A stretch of DNA of 47,465 nucleotides from a virus. Within the stretch, counting starts at the first letter, position 1. Each line of letters starts with the position of its first letter. This document shows, one piece after another, positions 21,701 through 29,140 of this stretch. The DNA lies in IMG/VR virus record IMGVR_UViG_3300042540_000135, positions 1 to 47,465 of that record; one strand, 5' to 3'. The translations under genes and the position numbers were made by a program. The notes below the pieces were generated by a model. The model was not told the origin of the DNA. It saw only the letters and a list, made by a program, of their open reading frames with translations, and did no database searches.

Positions 21701-23391
21701 ATGAGTCCTTACAGAAGAGCAAAGATCCTAGAACCTTAAAGCTTTCTCGCCAACTTTTCTATTATCTTCTTACTAAAGACGGTTTAGGATATGGTGCATT
21801 TACATTCTTGAAGTATATCAATCCTGATATTCCTCAGATGTCAGAGGTATCTAGAGTTTTAGATCAGTTTCAGAAATTACTCTTTGATCAGCAAGCTTTT
21901 ATTTTTGAGAAAGAACAGGAGATCCGTAGTATAATGAAGTCTGGAGTAAAAGAAAACGAAAAAGAAGCTTATGTTAAAAAGATTGTTGATGAGATATTGA
22001 ATAACTATAACAAGCTGTTTGATAACTTCTTTAATAATAAAACAAAAGCAGGTAAGATTGACTGGATTAATGGTATTGTTAATAAGATATTCAGCTACGC
22101 TGGTAACCAAAAATACATCCGTACAAGCTATGGTATTAACATAGAGTCGGCCGATAATAAGAATTTAATGCAAGATATTCTTAATGCCGGTGTATTTAGC
22201 CACATGACTAATGTAAAGAAGCTATCTGGTAAGAAGTTTCAGTACACTAATGGTTCGATAGATAAGTTTACTGTTGATTTGAATCCTATTAAGAAAGCTG
22301 TACCTGGTCAAGATCCTTACAAGATAGATGAGCTTCTATATAGAGAGTTTGCTATTACAAGAGATCTGGCTACCATGGAGATTAATGGAGCTAAGTTCAA
22401 AGTACTGCTTTCTGATAATGATGGTAATCTCTTTAGATTAGTATCTGTTGATGATGTTCCTGTTTCAGATAGGATAGCACAACATTCAGTAGACAAGCTT
22501 ATGGGGCCAGTAAATACTGGACTTAAAGCTGAGTATGTAAGAATGGATGTAGAAGGTACAAAGAACCTTTTAAGCTTTGGATTTAATCAGCAAGATGGTA
22601 AGAAATTGTGGGAGGCAGTAAGACCTAAATCTGAGCAAGAAGAGGAAGTTAGATACTTTTTAAATGGTCAAGTTGTTAGTCCTTTGTCTGATAACATGAC
22701 TAAACAAGAAGCTCCTAGTAAGTACATGGGTGATATTGTTGGTCCTGTAGATCTTGGAATTGAAGGTATAGTTTCTGATGATGATATAGAAGGCATGATT
22801 GCCAGAGGAGAACTTAAGGGTGCTAAAGTTGGAAGCAAGGCTACAGCTCAGGCTCCGGATGAGATTGGTTTTAAAAAGATTGGCCAGCCAGCCACTGAAA
22901 CTACTGATACTAAGAAGGGTACAGAAATTACATATACTCCTAAGGGCAAGCAAGTACAGACTTATACTGTGGCAGGTAATCAGATCTTTAATAAAGACGG
23001 TCAAGAAGTATTTAAAGAAGACTCAGTAGTCCGCAATAAGATTTATGCTAACCTGGCTGTAAAGACTGGCAATGCTGTAATAGTTAACCATAAGGGTGCA
23101 AGCTATATAGTAAATAAGAAGAACCAAGTAATGTCTGTTAAGACTGGAAAGATCATGCAGTGGGATATAAATAATGGTGACATGAAAGCTATACTAGCTG
23201 AAGCCGCTAAGAAGTTTACTCCTGTAGGAGCAGATATAACAATCAAAGAAATAGACGAGCTCTACAATTCAAAGTCTACAAAAAATGTAACTTTGGAACA
23301 GTACCGTGAAGAAGCTAAAGAGTACATAAATACTATGACTCAAGCCGGTATGTCTAAATCCGCTATCCTTGAACAACTAAAATGTTTATAA
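9793..23391 (+). CDS. Giant virion RNA polymerase/metalloprotease protein (4,532 aa)
   Basis: This single frame spans 13.6 kb. Residues about 140-500 contain hydrophobic and glycine-rich stretches (for example 233-255, VVDGVAFMASAFVPGAIL) that could contact membrane. Residues about 850-910 are highly charged and repetitive, likely a linker. A zincin site HEAFH lies at residues 1740-1744 with a likely third ligand in DLIAEEYLADGF about 50 residues later. The motif GSDLDVDK, with Asp at 3254, 3256 and 3258, matches the DxDxD metal-binding centre of crAss-like/YonO-like single-chain RNA polymerases (GSDFDIDK-type in relatives). From established work on crAss-like phages (phage phi14:2), such polymerases are packaged and injected to transcribe early genes. 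Here the protease and polymerase are in one chain, so cleavage into parts is plausible but not shown. The first double-psi barrel was not located. The start is at taacctATG. Confidence 0.85.
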   Translation: MAENYLDNSFDTESIEPGIEQAQLETTDQQIPGGPGIPVNAITQPSLFMNKKGKPIDQLPPSQAAAAQAFITNSYPKPKTLEEGMRLVNSLQQSDPLFGTGARSSNAYSTKMVEKYDDQDYGFIPGMDLDDFYGKRESWYDTFGKLALRLPVYTATKVLEGFGFLGGLLSPWNWGTEEGIISKAADNTLYQAMSQFDDWTKNEWMPTFQEAADREKGFFSRLATDGDFWAEDVVDGVAFMASAFVPGAILSKIGVGAKAAAGLSALRIGVAEAEVAVQGAGAMANYFTKAQKIGQGIDKFNMWALATTTESMFEAKEVRDNVRNGLRLDEFGFTRLKDDGTAYTDSEINKISGEAARNTFAMNALLLGGTNAFQMKYFLKPFGLADDAGKIGLRTGAGLADEAVLKPAESAFKYYGKIAGGGILREGFIEENMQLAIQRVNEKYGIKGSVLSLGDTNLYKDLLNQYANQTVSAVSGKDKEAALNIGLGGLIGGGSNVLLSIGQRASDLKASQAGLADFSDAQKNWLKFGNIYKTQEVTTQDENGNPVVKNQIVFDKEGKPVVDEVKLNAAVTGISKASEMLTEAENTRNKFQRNFLRVSAFSEFVQAHINAGEEGSLMKKLDSLNEASAEDLAKLGFAVGENLNEDIQTHKSIASSIIKQNKVLNESILFDNSKEDKARKSYLTSIAAKQVVSKYLANLIQKDLDESKNELITSDMTSLSDSLVDQLNEMKYRIESQKQIVEYIKENGKESEVPLSLYEDVLKELENSFKKIEENNPESLKNLQKDKDGFYLYEKDERTIAGAMLGLNTISRQKGQVLNEVRNIGAMWAYYADNKNGKKNYVANLRSIEENLNEQAKKAEEEKARKEKEEADKAAGITQTEATPSTEQVPQQTEDQESEEQEDDPGLPSFLLEAFDIIQNNDPEFEDDFNTWSKSLGANYFIQQYNKKYNKSEPLNGAPKTEAQPTSAQQKDLVDGLSIADTTLATLRKAMAAVREVYSKIADNEDLVKKLIDKINQVKDAFAKSTLLSVITGTSSEQPSEQASTYIPINDVNPSVLTVKANNHIGYDKVSMNQDEVETGFVLVGNKALIESMGSNTATINDNVKVVATRKFVNENQEKLKQLGIPNRTIITYETPDEINKKLKLGVSVIAAAARYNGFGTQIFLKNNEAAGNVYIAGIENYAIVHPDNTTEPITFSEEQREFVKANMLVNGQQMTDQQYDRFQKLYTKIQDFNEEVELVLGENEQIDITPIFNKYFTVTKSGKDAVKGQSFESLVQNNPDKLFRITYQTESGEILEKDVPLVARSWGSGWILDFPLNSGETLMYTDDSGEVVPVTDTKEYAATVHGITPEFTDKFGAKYAWVAKEPTDPKGFKPYALKRDTGTSPVEHFKKFAKDFAELKAVLTEGEKTKEYKYKGQTFSTVNQLMSFFNSKVYGFYQSQNWFVNLSYNPKTKKFAFELRPSDKEVRNSLTGPQKQALNLYFSDASITSVTDNTQDADVLEAYKKWMNSLMSDYKKLTDKLENSDDNLLKQFRSELKTNTLFEYENENDVKEYMLKLVDKDGNTAKAPVQFLKYNARETKKKVTVALNDEPVLPVKRKATTRPKKSKAEGFSVLGTLGDNDVAGQQLIPTQETATPTQEKNKPVSAEPAKKTGRKIVKKLDDEAPFMLRSEEEYKSYTDKSFNEEVQWLSQALRNSGISLRDLGTIIDNLSAGKQVLGYYKNRAVYVNKNLSSEGTIYHEAFHGLFRDIFTSDQRAFYLSKAKARMGTVTQQQISDFRNERRYFNKTDREIIDLIAEEYLADGFRKYKLDKKEPIDSWFKRFVKLIERIINFFNSNQRAIDRLYKDFDGGVYAEQVVNPENSISNEGVFALAYGRPKLVETIDEETNEPAFGVISKVPLNLEVQNELVSKLTYRVANMTTGNFASKFVQAVEELKAEYDLEALIATGNPELADAIRNKYQNKFAEASFVLGVPVKYVLDDQLLNDEEANELLTEPGDNTEALETIKGLVKEKIDTLGLEKTLADSNLQLPEDEEDAEQTNKGGEFDKVHINPLEGLSREFRNLFGIIPYQYTDPDLGVTVSRTADGSMLFNAMIKVASDNTIDQILPSLAKAVEMMEEDNDPKYAPLKAFADFIQRQFGIADLSDSTSKPTRNLYLYKQFIDTFFVTELPSYVIKSTTTKTSTKSEVFDASINQDVNQKREAIKFYYDQEYRKLKTPEQIEAFNKKFKDLQNYINQNLFTLFLAGNGINQRKALNQVVDKVKQLMDDVNIVLPKSLIRQSLLAIYNIEEKKPFNVRSTRNIQDIEVNQTLMKEGAYLQSDFFKNLAQIAAPNYPNLFADKDANVNLGKDYTKIDAINKILKKAAKFIIKYDINSAMSVYQNAEYENIYRYTRHTPPSLLVQKIREEGISSLQDMYPMLRDWYTDNPLFNGSEENNLFLNNLYLSSFGGFRQEIGDTNRKGVTFGSIDPKTFLLSGIVHFANRERISEGKVSINTFRRSRTQEEATTTNFLLTAKYKRYADGLEANSEYIKDIMSLLRQEYNRIQREWANRNDENAVRYNGYNNLNGDVNKLRAYQFKHFEHFFDQQETTDENSVLRQEMKDALVNAAKSGVTFEQALKSDVLMQLPNQLSDYTQETFEALKKNLEKYELLKYMKKDGETIATSDLLPTKINQDFKDGTLEENGYDTLDEMLLDYHLNVEMNKRTVNQIFDGDLATGIKTAQEFYKRNKSGVISGNSAKVGYFRTAVVENLQSFIPTSTNPLTGKTDFDLNQLAQDEETPNSKGVDIADGQSYHIMNHRIRLMDNWGRLSPAVKSILHKAKYKTLDKEDIDFLNENKVVLNTLKTATGGILEYYKLSEHLLIRPDVSRLVIPQGMNQEEAEQKLDELYSEIEMLEDQIIEDPFSAEAADLESKVEELYSEVHGFWSPKRGREKLHYLLNSMEASGIDHLFDTNASKKTTVVPIKLNTDTVTNLKPSKSSSSSLFKFMQVETSGIHDKITLPSQARQLLTTYINKLANDQVYRNKSLKDLAKEYSDTLGDISKSSMNNLNKAILDEKGELNISQLFTTMYNGLKKQGIDSNTLKYFEVRDGKPVHNPNIPAIKKIFTYYYFSMFNNAVFSQKVSGRSDILVSEFGYEVLYDTQDNNRIITQEEQEQNPELYNDTDRFKTRHLGISVEEVNGKKVYTVEVMIPKKLFDNESERELFLTKLSTFFSTRIPTEDKRSMVVAKAVDYIDPAYQNSIVVPQLVHILAGSDLDVDKLYSHTFDYYIDYNEVAHVYGDYSKYTTPSQGQFAEYIQYMSSHPYFKELVDIEMEKMVVKPVLTSDFKKVTKELGISTLELTPEEIKLKRDDIISNLDLLENVRKDLQNQHDIAFNEYVSSSKKDRSSKRDTFIKKRAEYLIARDAKDAAKEELRETKKELRKVNNTLKIAALVNILKSKGMPVTQAEFSKYLKTNPSPVIPVLNNTSLQQKIDILSNEKVFKDFYINERSTVEPFRNIAASIGASVDSVITQNSIFSVMGDVVANDLNATNKDGIGIAASFNKFIAFAEKNDLVLSQPLIRVLDENNKKIDYVDFTNTSAIRRTGETLGMFADAAKEPIPSVLNLNPDTAGISNVIVGMSGNLQLGLLINKIPFIEEIIQDYRTTKSAAQDTSINLEGSISSRMKNYFKQTVGSLQQSGRLGELLVAKEKNGKVIGYGEVRPMYIKTIEPNPEVAKMEPENIRLGDLGIELLYEDNSVVAEDVAKAYLASTYASIIQLNSDILLLGKVLNLIKQQEPDFNKLDEILSAYNYFLSGTSLFGESIVKALTSSKEYSSLIQAASMMSSYSRQLLIERTPLFKSVVDILNLGLNNTFGDEKAKQDIIDQVGKFIIINKMKTEMKSQIDDLSTKDDAASKAKLEMLEDSYKYFSADFWLDNNTLLDDLDYLNSVNPGNPFVDFLKVNVRQDINYLEATSRMRLDKDLTENIINGYESLQKSKDPRTLKLSRQLFYYLLTKDGLGYGAFTFLKYINPDIPQMSEVSRVLDQFQKLLFDQQAFIFEKEQEIRSIMKSGVKENEKEAYVKKIVDEILNNYNKLFDNFFNNKTKAGKIDWINGIVNKIFSYAGNQKYIRTSYGINIESADNKNLMQDILNAGVFSHMTNVKKLSGKKFQYTNGSIDKFTVDLNPIKKAVPGQDPYKIDELLYREFAITRDLATMEINGAKFKVLLSDNDGNLFRLVSVDDVPVSDRIAQHSVDKLMGPVNTGLKAEYVRMDVEGTKNLLSFGFNQQDGKKLWEAVRPKSEQEEEVRYFLNGQVVSPLSDNMTKQEAPSKYMGDIVGPVDLGIEGIVSDDDIEGMIARGELKGAKVGSKATAQAPDEIGFKKIGQPATETTDTKKGTEITYTPKGKQVQTYTVAGNQIFNKDGQEVFKEDSVVRNKIYANLAVKTGNAVIVNHKGASYIVNKKNQVMSVKTGKIMQWDINNGDMKAILAEAAKKFTPVGADITIKEIDELYNSKSTKNVTLEQYREEAKEYINTMTQAGMSKSAILEQLKCL

Positions 23392-23394
23392 TCC

Positions 23395-26300
23395 ATGCCC
23401 TGTCCTAATAAGAACCTTGAATCTTGGAAGAGTTTAGTTTCAGCTTTAGGTAGTGAAGCTAAAGCTTTGGCTGCTTATACTTTAAATAACTATGATATAC
23501 CTAGTGTTCAGGAAGCAGAGCTTTTGCTTATTATGCAAGAGGCTAAAACTTCTGGTAAGGTAAAAGATAAAGCTAAATCAGAGCTTAAAGAACTGAAACT
23601 AGAAAGGGTAAATGATCAGATTACTACACTTGATCGGATCATACAGTCTTCCCCTAAAGATGGTAGGCAAGAAACCCTAAAGAAGATAAAGCAGAACTTA
23701 GAAGAATATCGTAAAGTTGTAGAACAAGAAGATACTACAGTTTCTGTAACTAATCTTTTTGCCGGGGGTGAATTAGAAGACCAGGAAAAGTATAAGGACT
23801 ATGCTGAGTTTGGAACCTTTCAGCACTACATACTTGAGTCTTTGCAGAAGGAAACAATTGGTACGGATAAAAGTCTTACAAGTGTATTTAGTAAAGCCAA
23901 ACTAAGAGAGCTTCTTAAAAGCTATGATAAGAAGTTTACTATAAACGGCTTAATAGAGAACGGGACCATTCTTAATGAGGACGAGCTCTACAATATGTCT
24001 AATGAGATTCTTGGTATACTTCAAACCTACACCTCTATGGGGTACACCATTCTTCCAGAGATAAGTGTGCTTGCGAAAGACAGGTTTGACAGAAACATTG
24101 TAGGTCGTCTAGACATGGTGGCAATAGATAAAAATGGTAAAGCTGTTGTAATTGATCTTAAGAGTAAAAAGCTAAAGAGTACTTCAACAGTTGATAGCCT
24201 TTCTTATTACTGGCCTGTAAACAGCAGTGCTCAAACAGATGCAGAGTTTCGTGGTGGTACAAGAAATGCTTACGAAAACTGGGATATCCAGCTCGGTATC
24301 TATGCAAGAATGCTTCAGCAGCTTGGTATAGATACAGATGAAAAGCGTATTCTTGGTTTGTACTATTATGGTACGTATGATACTGCCGATGGTAAGCAGT
24401 TCAACGAAAAGGGGGAAGATACTTTTAACTATACTTTCTATAAGGTAAAGAGCTATTTAAGTTCTGAGTTTGATAAAGCAGGTGAGTCTGATTATCTACG
24501 TTATAAAAATCATATGCGAAAGATAGCTAAGGTTTTACCCTTAGCTGAAGAGGATGTCACTCCTGCACGTGAAAAGAATAGAGATGATATTGTTTTTAAT
24601 ATGTCTCCTGAACAGGCTGACAAGCTTGTTGCTAAGTTAACTGAGATTACTGAAAGAGAGCTTATAAATGCAAGAGCTAAGCTAAAAGACGCAAAGAAAA
24701 AAGACTCAGGTAAAAATATAATTGATTACTACGAAGATCGTATTCAATCCTTAAATCAGATAAAAGAGGCATTAAAACAAGATGCCTGGGATTCAGCTTA
24801 TAAAGTTGGATTTGTTATTCAAGTACTGGCTAATGATACAGCCGCTCTACGTCAAACTGTTGAGAGCATGGATTCTATTGTTAATGACAGCGGTTTAGAG
24901 CAAAGATCTAAAGACTTAGATAAGTTTACTCGTTTAGCAGGTGGATATAATATTGTTATTAGTCAAGTAAGAAGGCTTCTTACTGAAGCAAAAGTTGGTG
25001 AAGATAGCAAGGCTGTACAGGTTTTGAATCAGATTGAAAACAATATAAGATCAATTAGGGCTGAATATAACAGACTTGGATTGTTTTATCTTACAAGCAT
25101 GCTAAAAGATAGTTTATCTGAAAATCAAGTATTTAGAATAAACGATCAAAGGAAGCAATTACTTGAAGCTCGTATAAAAAGACTAGAAGAAAAGAGATCA
25201 AAACTTTTATCTGAAGGTCAATCTGGTTCAGGCTTTTGGTACAGAATAAGTCAGAAAGTAAGTAATGTTGGAAGATCTGCTTTAAAATCTGATTTGCTTA
25301 ATCCAGAAAACGAACTAGAAAATATTGAGAAACAGCTTATTAAGTTACAGGTAGAAATGCAAGGTATAAACCTTGACGATGAGTCTGTTAACAAGTATAT
25401 CATGGCTGTTTTAGATCCCGCCTCTCCTGTGTATATGGGCCAGGGCACTACTGTTATAACAGGCGGTGTTGCTGCTACAGCAAGCGGTGACTGGGTAACT
25501 AGTGCCTATGCTACACAGTTAAAAGTAGCTATATCTAATGGTATACAGGACTATGTAAACTTCATTGAAAGAGAAAAGATACAGGATGAATATGATAGGT
25601 ATTCTGCCGGAAGTAGAAACATAGCTGAGCTTAATGAAGCAATCAGTGAGATCAGATCTGTAAATACTTATGATGACAACGGTAATCTTACAAAAATTCA
25701 AAGACGAGCTTTTGTAAATCCTATATCTCAAGAGTATTATGACACTATAGATGATTTTAGAAATAAGGAGCGGTTACTTAGTAAAAAGATTCAGGATGAA
25801 ACAGATCCTGAGGTCCGTAAAGAGCTAAAGAAACAGCTTAGTGAACAGCAGAATCAGTTTCTAGAGTGGAGGTTGGAGAACTCACAGATGGAGTATGTCA
25901 ATGAGTTCTATGAGATTGATAAACTTTTACCTGCGGAATATAGACAAGAAAGAGATGAACTTTTTGCTGAGAAGCGTTTGTTAGAAGCATCTGCTGGTTT
26001 TAATAATGCAGAGGAGCTAGATGAAGAAACTATAGATAGAATCGCTGAGATAGAAGTAGAGCTTAACAAGCTGCGTAAGAAGTATGCTGATATGAAAGAA
26101 GGCGGTTACGCTCGTTACTTAGCTCTACAGGAAAAGTACTATGAGTATGAAACTAACTTTAATTATTACGAGCGTCTTTATAATCAGAAAAGAATACAAT
26201 TAACTGACGCAAACGGTAATGTAGATATAGAAGCTCTTGCTAAATGGAAAGAGCAGAATACTATAAAGCGTCCTAAGGAAGAATGGTATCAGCTTGTTGG

Positions 26301-28944
26301 TGAAGTTTGGGATGAAGTCTTTATGATTATTGGTAGATCCAGTGGAGCTGTTGAAGGTTTAAATGACAGATATAAAGAAATCTTAAAGCAATACCGTAGA
26401 CGTGGTGTTATTGATAGCCGGTTTATGACTCAAGATGATGTAGATACTCTTAATGAGATAGAGAATCTAATTCAGATATACAAGATGGCATCACCATCAT
26501 TGGGTCTAAGTTACGAAGATAGAGTACAGCTTACTGAGTTATTTAAAGATCTAGAAGCTTTACAAACAAGAGTAGAGAATCCTTTTTATATTAAAGAGTT
26601 TAACTCTAGACTTGATGAGCTAGAGCTTGCATGGAATAACTACCAGACTGAGAAAGAAGCCAGTATGAAAGACTGGTATTTAGAACAGTTCTTATTAAAA
26701 GAAATGGACTTTAAAACTTGGTATGACAATAATCATACTAATAAGTATCAGTCTAAACTTGTATCTGATGAGGCTTTAAATCCTCTTCCAAAGAAGTATA
26801 ACATGCTTACTATTCCAACAAGTGAGGATATGTTGGAAGAGGTACCTGACTACAAGTTTTCTACAAGAATTATTAGACCTACTGCTTATAATATCAATCA
26901 GCAGGTAGATGCTTTGGGTTATCCTATGCCTAAGGGTTTAACGATTGATGAGGAAACATATAAGGTTGAGGGCAGTAGCAAATGGATTAATCCAAAGTAT
27001 GATCAGATACGTAACAATAAACGCACCTCTGACTTTTATCATTCATTTGTAAGTAGGTTTTTAAGAACACAGCAAGAGACAACTGGGCGTATGCTTGGAT
27101 ATAATTTCCCTGGATATGAGCAGCAGTCTTTAGCAGACTTAAGAGAGAAAGGCTTAAAAGAAGGATTGAAGAACAGGGCTAAAATGTTTAGAGATCAAAA
27201 TCTAGCTATTGGAACAGACTACGACTTTTCTATTAATGGTTATGGAACAGAACAAGATGATCGTATCCAGTTTAAACATAACACACCTTTACCAATAGAA
27301 CAACAAACTACAGACGGTATTGCTGCTGTAATACGTTGGTATGAGAATGCTCATGTTAATAAAGCTATGGCATCAGCTCAGATTATGTCTAAGAGTATGA
27401 TAAGCTTTATGGAGTCATTATATCAACAGCTTAGTGAAGAAGATTTTCCTGACAAGCAGAACCGCATGGAAAGAATGCGTAGAGCTATAGATCAAATGAA
27501 CTTTGAGTATAAGAAGTTCATTAAAGGTGAATGGAAAAAAGATGAAGGTTTGATAGGTAGATTTGGTGATTTGGGTCTTAGAGCAATTGGTTTGTCAAGA
27601 CTTGCTTTAGATGTACCTAACCAGGTTGGTAACATGTTATCAGGTAACATACAGGCTTTCTTGGGTAATCATAAATCAGCACATTACTCTGCTAAAAATA
27701 TGGCATGGGCCAAAGGTCAGATCTACGGTCGTAACGGTCTAATAGCTTCTATGATTAAAGACTATGGTAAGATTGGTGGTAAGACATTTAAAAGTAAGAT
27801 GCTTTTATATTGGAACCCACTTGGTCAGTCTTTAGATCACTATTACAACCGCACACGTTCTTCAGGAGATAGAATCAAACAAGGTTTCCTTGAGGGTAAT
27901 TTTGCAATGTGGATACAAGATAAGGGAGAGCTTGAGATATCATCTACTATATGGTTATCTATTCTAGATAATATAAAAGTTAAAGTTGTAAAGTCAAGAG
28001 ATGAGGAAGGTAATGTTACGGAGTATCAAAAAGACGAGAATGGAAACATCTTAACTATTAATGCCTATGAGGCTTATAAAGAAAACGCAAATGGTGAAGT
28101 TGTTATCAGAGAAGATGTTGAGTGGACTAAAAAAGATGAAGACGTTATAAAACGTACTGTATGGAGTGAGATACGTAGAACTCAGGGTCGATATGCTGAG
28201 TGGGATAAAACTAGAGCTGAGAGTGGAATTGTAGGTAGATTAATATTCTTCTATCGTAAGTACTTAGAGCCATTCTTGATGAATAGGTTTGGTAGAAGGC
28301 AGACTAACTATGAAGCAGGTGAAATGGCTGTTGGTTTTTATAGAGCACTAATAGATACTTATAAGTTTTATGGATTCCGTCAGGCTACTGCGGCTATTTT
28401 TGGGTCAAAGAAAACAGAGGTATCAGAGCTATATCAACAAAAGAGTCAAATGGCAGCAAGAGAATTAGCAGTTTCTTTAGCTATGATGATAATAGGAAGA
28501 ATGCTTCTTTCTGCTATACCAGATGATGATGAAGATGATAAAAGTTTTTCTAAGATCATTGCTTACAATCTACTCGCAGTCTATGCTAAAGCTGACATGG
28601 AAACCAGGTCTATGGTACCTATGGTAATTATAGGAGACCTAGACAACTACTTCCAAAACTTTACATCATTCACAAACGTTGGTCGTGATGTTGGTAGAAT
28701 AGGTAATTTACTTGAGCATGGTTTAGCACTTGTAGCTGCAAACACCCTTGCTTCTGAAAGTGAGTACTGGAATAAGTTGGCATACTATCAAAAGAAAACT
28801 AAAAGCTTTGATAAAGGTGATGCTAAAATCAAGAAAGATATAATGGCACTAACTGGTTACTGGAATTACTTTGAATTGTTCAATCCAGAAGAAAGAGTGA
28901 TAAACTACCAACGTAAGATGGGTGGTAAGCCTTCAGGAGATTAA
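23395..28944 (+). CDS. Large virion-module protein with N-terminal PD-(D/E)xK nuclease domain (1,849 aa)
   Basis: Residues about 140-310 form a RecB/Cas4-type nuclease pattern: E222 (ILPEISVL), D240 (GRLDMVAI), D254-x-K256 (VIDLKSKK) and a later Q-x3-Y (DIQLGIYARML). Residues about 420-1000 are strongly charged and probably coiled-coil. The C-terminal third carries conserved-looking segments LSRLALDVPNQVGNML, YWNPLGQSLDHYYNR and FFYRKYLEPFLMNRFGR, followed by a hydrophobic stretch near 1686-1706 (ARELAVSLAMMIIGRMLLS) and an acidic DDDEDD. It begins three bases after the giant RNAP stop and is the last plus-strand gene before a terminator. Large proteins of this type accompany the RNAP in crAss-like phages, so co-packaging and injection are likely. 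The nuclease could act on host or incoming DNA; this is inferred. Confidence 0.75.
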   Translation: MPCPNKNLESWKSLVSALGSEAKALAAYTLNNYDIPSVQEAELLLIMQEAKTSGKVKDKAKSELKELKLERVNDQITTLDRIIQSSPKDGRQETLKKIKQNLEEYRKVVEQEDTTVSVTNLFAGGELEDQEKYKDYAEFGTFQHYILESLQKETIGTDKSLTSVFSKAKLRELLKSYDKKFTINGLIENGTILNEDELYNMSNEILGILQTYTSMGYTILPEISVLAKDRFDRNIVGRLDMVAIDKNGKAVVIDLKSKKLKSTSTVDSLSYYWPVNSSAQTDAEFRGGTRNAYENWDIQLGIYARMLQQLGIDTDEKRILGLYYYGTYDTADGKQFNEKGEDTFNYTFYKVKSYLSSEFDKAGESDYLRYKNHMRKIAKVLPLAEEDVTPAREKNRDDIVFNMSPEQADKLVAKLTEITERELINARAKLKDAKKKDSGKNIIDYYEDRIQSLNQIKEALKQDAWDSAYKVGFVIQVLANDTAALRQTVESMDSIVNDSGLEQRSKDLDKFTRLAGGYNIVISQVRRLLTEAKVGEDSKAVQVLNQIENNIRSIRAEYNRLGLFYLTSMLKDSLSENQVFRINDQRKQLLEARIKRLEEKRSKLLSEGQSGSGFWYRISQKVSNVGRSALKSDLLNPENELENIEKQLIKLQVEMQGINLDDESVNKYIMAVLDPASPVYMGQGTTVITGGVAATASGDWVTSAYATQLKVAISNGIQDYVNFIEREKIQDEYDRYSAGSRNIAELNEAISEIRSVNTYDDNGNLTKIQRRAFVNPISQEYYDTIDDFRNKERLLSKKIQDETDPEVRKELKKQLSEQQNQFLEWRLENSQMEYVNEFYEIDKLLPAEYRQERDELFAEKRLLEASAGFNNAEELDEETIDRIAEIEVELNKLRKKYADMKEGGYARYLALQEKYYEYETNFNYYERLYNQKRIQLTDANGNVDIEALAKWKEQNTIKRPKEEWYQLVGEVWDEVFMIIGRSSGAVEGLNDRYKEILKQYRRRGVIDSRFMTQDDVDTLNEIENLIQIYKMASPSLGLSYEDRVQLTELFKDLEALQTRVENPFYIKEFNSRLDELELAWNNYQTEKEASMKDWYLEQFLLKEMDFKTWYDNNHTNKYQSKLVSDEALNPLPKKYNMLTIPTSEDMLEEVPDYKFSTRIIRPTAYNINQQVDALGYPMPKGLTIDEETYKVEGSSKWINPKYDQIRNNKRTSDFYHSFVSRFLRTQQETTGRMLGYNFPGYEQQSLADLREKGLKEGLKNRAKMFRDQNLAIGTDYDFSINGYGTEQDDRIQFKHNTPLPIEQQTTDGIAAVIRWYENAHVNKAMASAQIMSKSMISFMESLYQQLSEEDFPDKQNRMERMRRAIDQMNFEYKKFIKGEWKKDEGLIGRFGDLGLRAIGLSRLALDVPNQVGNMLSGNIQAFLGNHKSAHYSAKNMAWAKGQIYGRNGLIASMIKDYGKIGGKTFKSKMLLYWNPLGQSLDHYYNRTRSSGDRIKQGFLEGNFAMWIQDKGELEISSTIWLSILDNIKVKVVKSRDEEGNVTEYQKDENGNILTINAYEAYKENANGEVVIREDVEWTKKDEDVIKRTVWSEIRRTQGRYAEWDKTRAESGIVGRLIFFYRKYLEPFLMNRFGRRQTNYEAGEMAVGFYRALIDTYKFYGFRQATAAIFGSKKTEVSELYQQKSQMAARELAVSLAMMIIGRMLLSAIPDDDEDDKSFSKIIAYNLLAVYAKADMETRSMVPMVIIGDLDNYFQNFTSFTNVGRDVGRIGNLLEHGLALVAANTLASESEYWNKLAYYQKKTKSFDKGDAKIKKDIMALTGYWNYFELFNPEERVINYQRKMGGKPSGD

Positions 28945-28946
28945 AA

Positions 28947-28971
28947 AAAGGGTAGCACTTAGCTACCCTTT
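28947..28971. terminator. Bidirectional hairpin terminator between convergent units
   Basis: A 10-bp perfect stem (28947-28956 with 28962-28971, AAAGGGTAGC / GCTACCCTTT) encloses a 5-base loop. On the minus strand the stem is followed by a run of seven or more T, a strong intrinsic terminator. On the plus strand the tail is CCCTTTATT, weaker. It sits three bases after the stop of the 1,849-aa gene and ends the minus-strand accessory block. Confidence 0.9.
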
Positions 28972-29138
28972 ATTGTAAACTCTATACTGCCGAAAATAAA
29001 TCCAATGTCTAGAGCGTAAGCTTTGGGATACTCTTTTTCTGGATCATAAGATTTTAAATCGGTTACCAACTTAGTTATACCAAAACGTAGCCCTAAGAAG
29101 ATTTCATCTGAAGATAGGAGTTTGATTTTTGTATGCAT
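28959..29138 (-). CDS. Small conserved-looking phage protein (59 aa)
   Basis: The frame runs from ATG at 29138 (MHTKIKLLSSDEIFLGL) to a TAA whose bases fall in and next to the loop of the terminator hairpin. The ATG lies two bases after the stop of the upstream receiver-domain gene, and an earlier in-frame TTG at 29195 would overlap that gene. The C-terminus (YALDIGFIFGSIEFTIKGS) is beta-rich with alternating hydrophobic residues. The type is reminiscent of small proteins in other Bacteroidota phages; no function is known to me. It is the last gene of its operon. Confidence 0.6.
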   Translation of the reverse strand: MHTKIKLLSSDEIFLGLRFGITKLVTDLKSYDPEKEYPKAYALDIGFIFGSIEFTIKGS

Positions 29139-29140
29139 GT

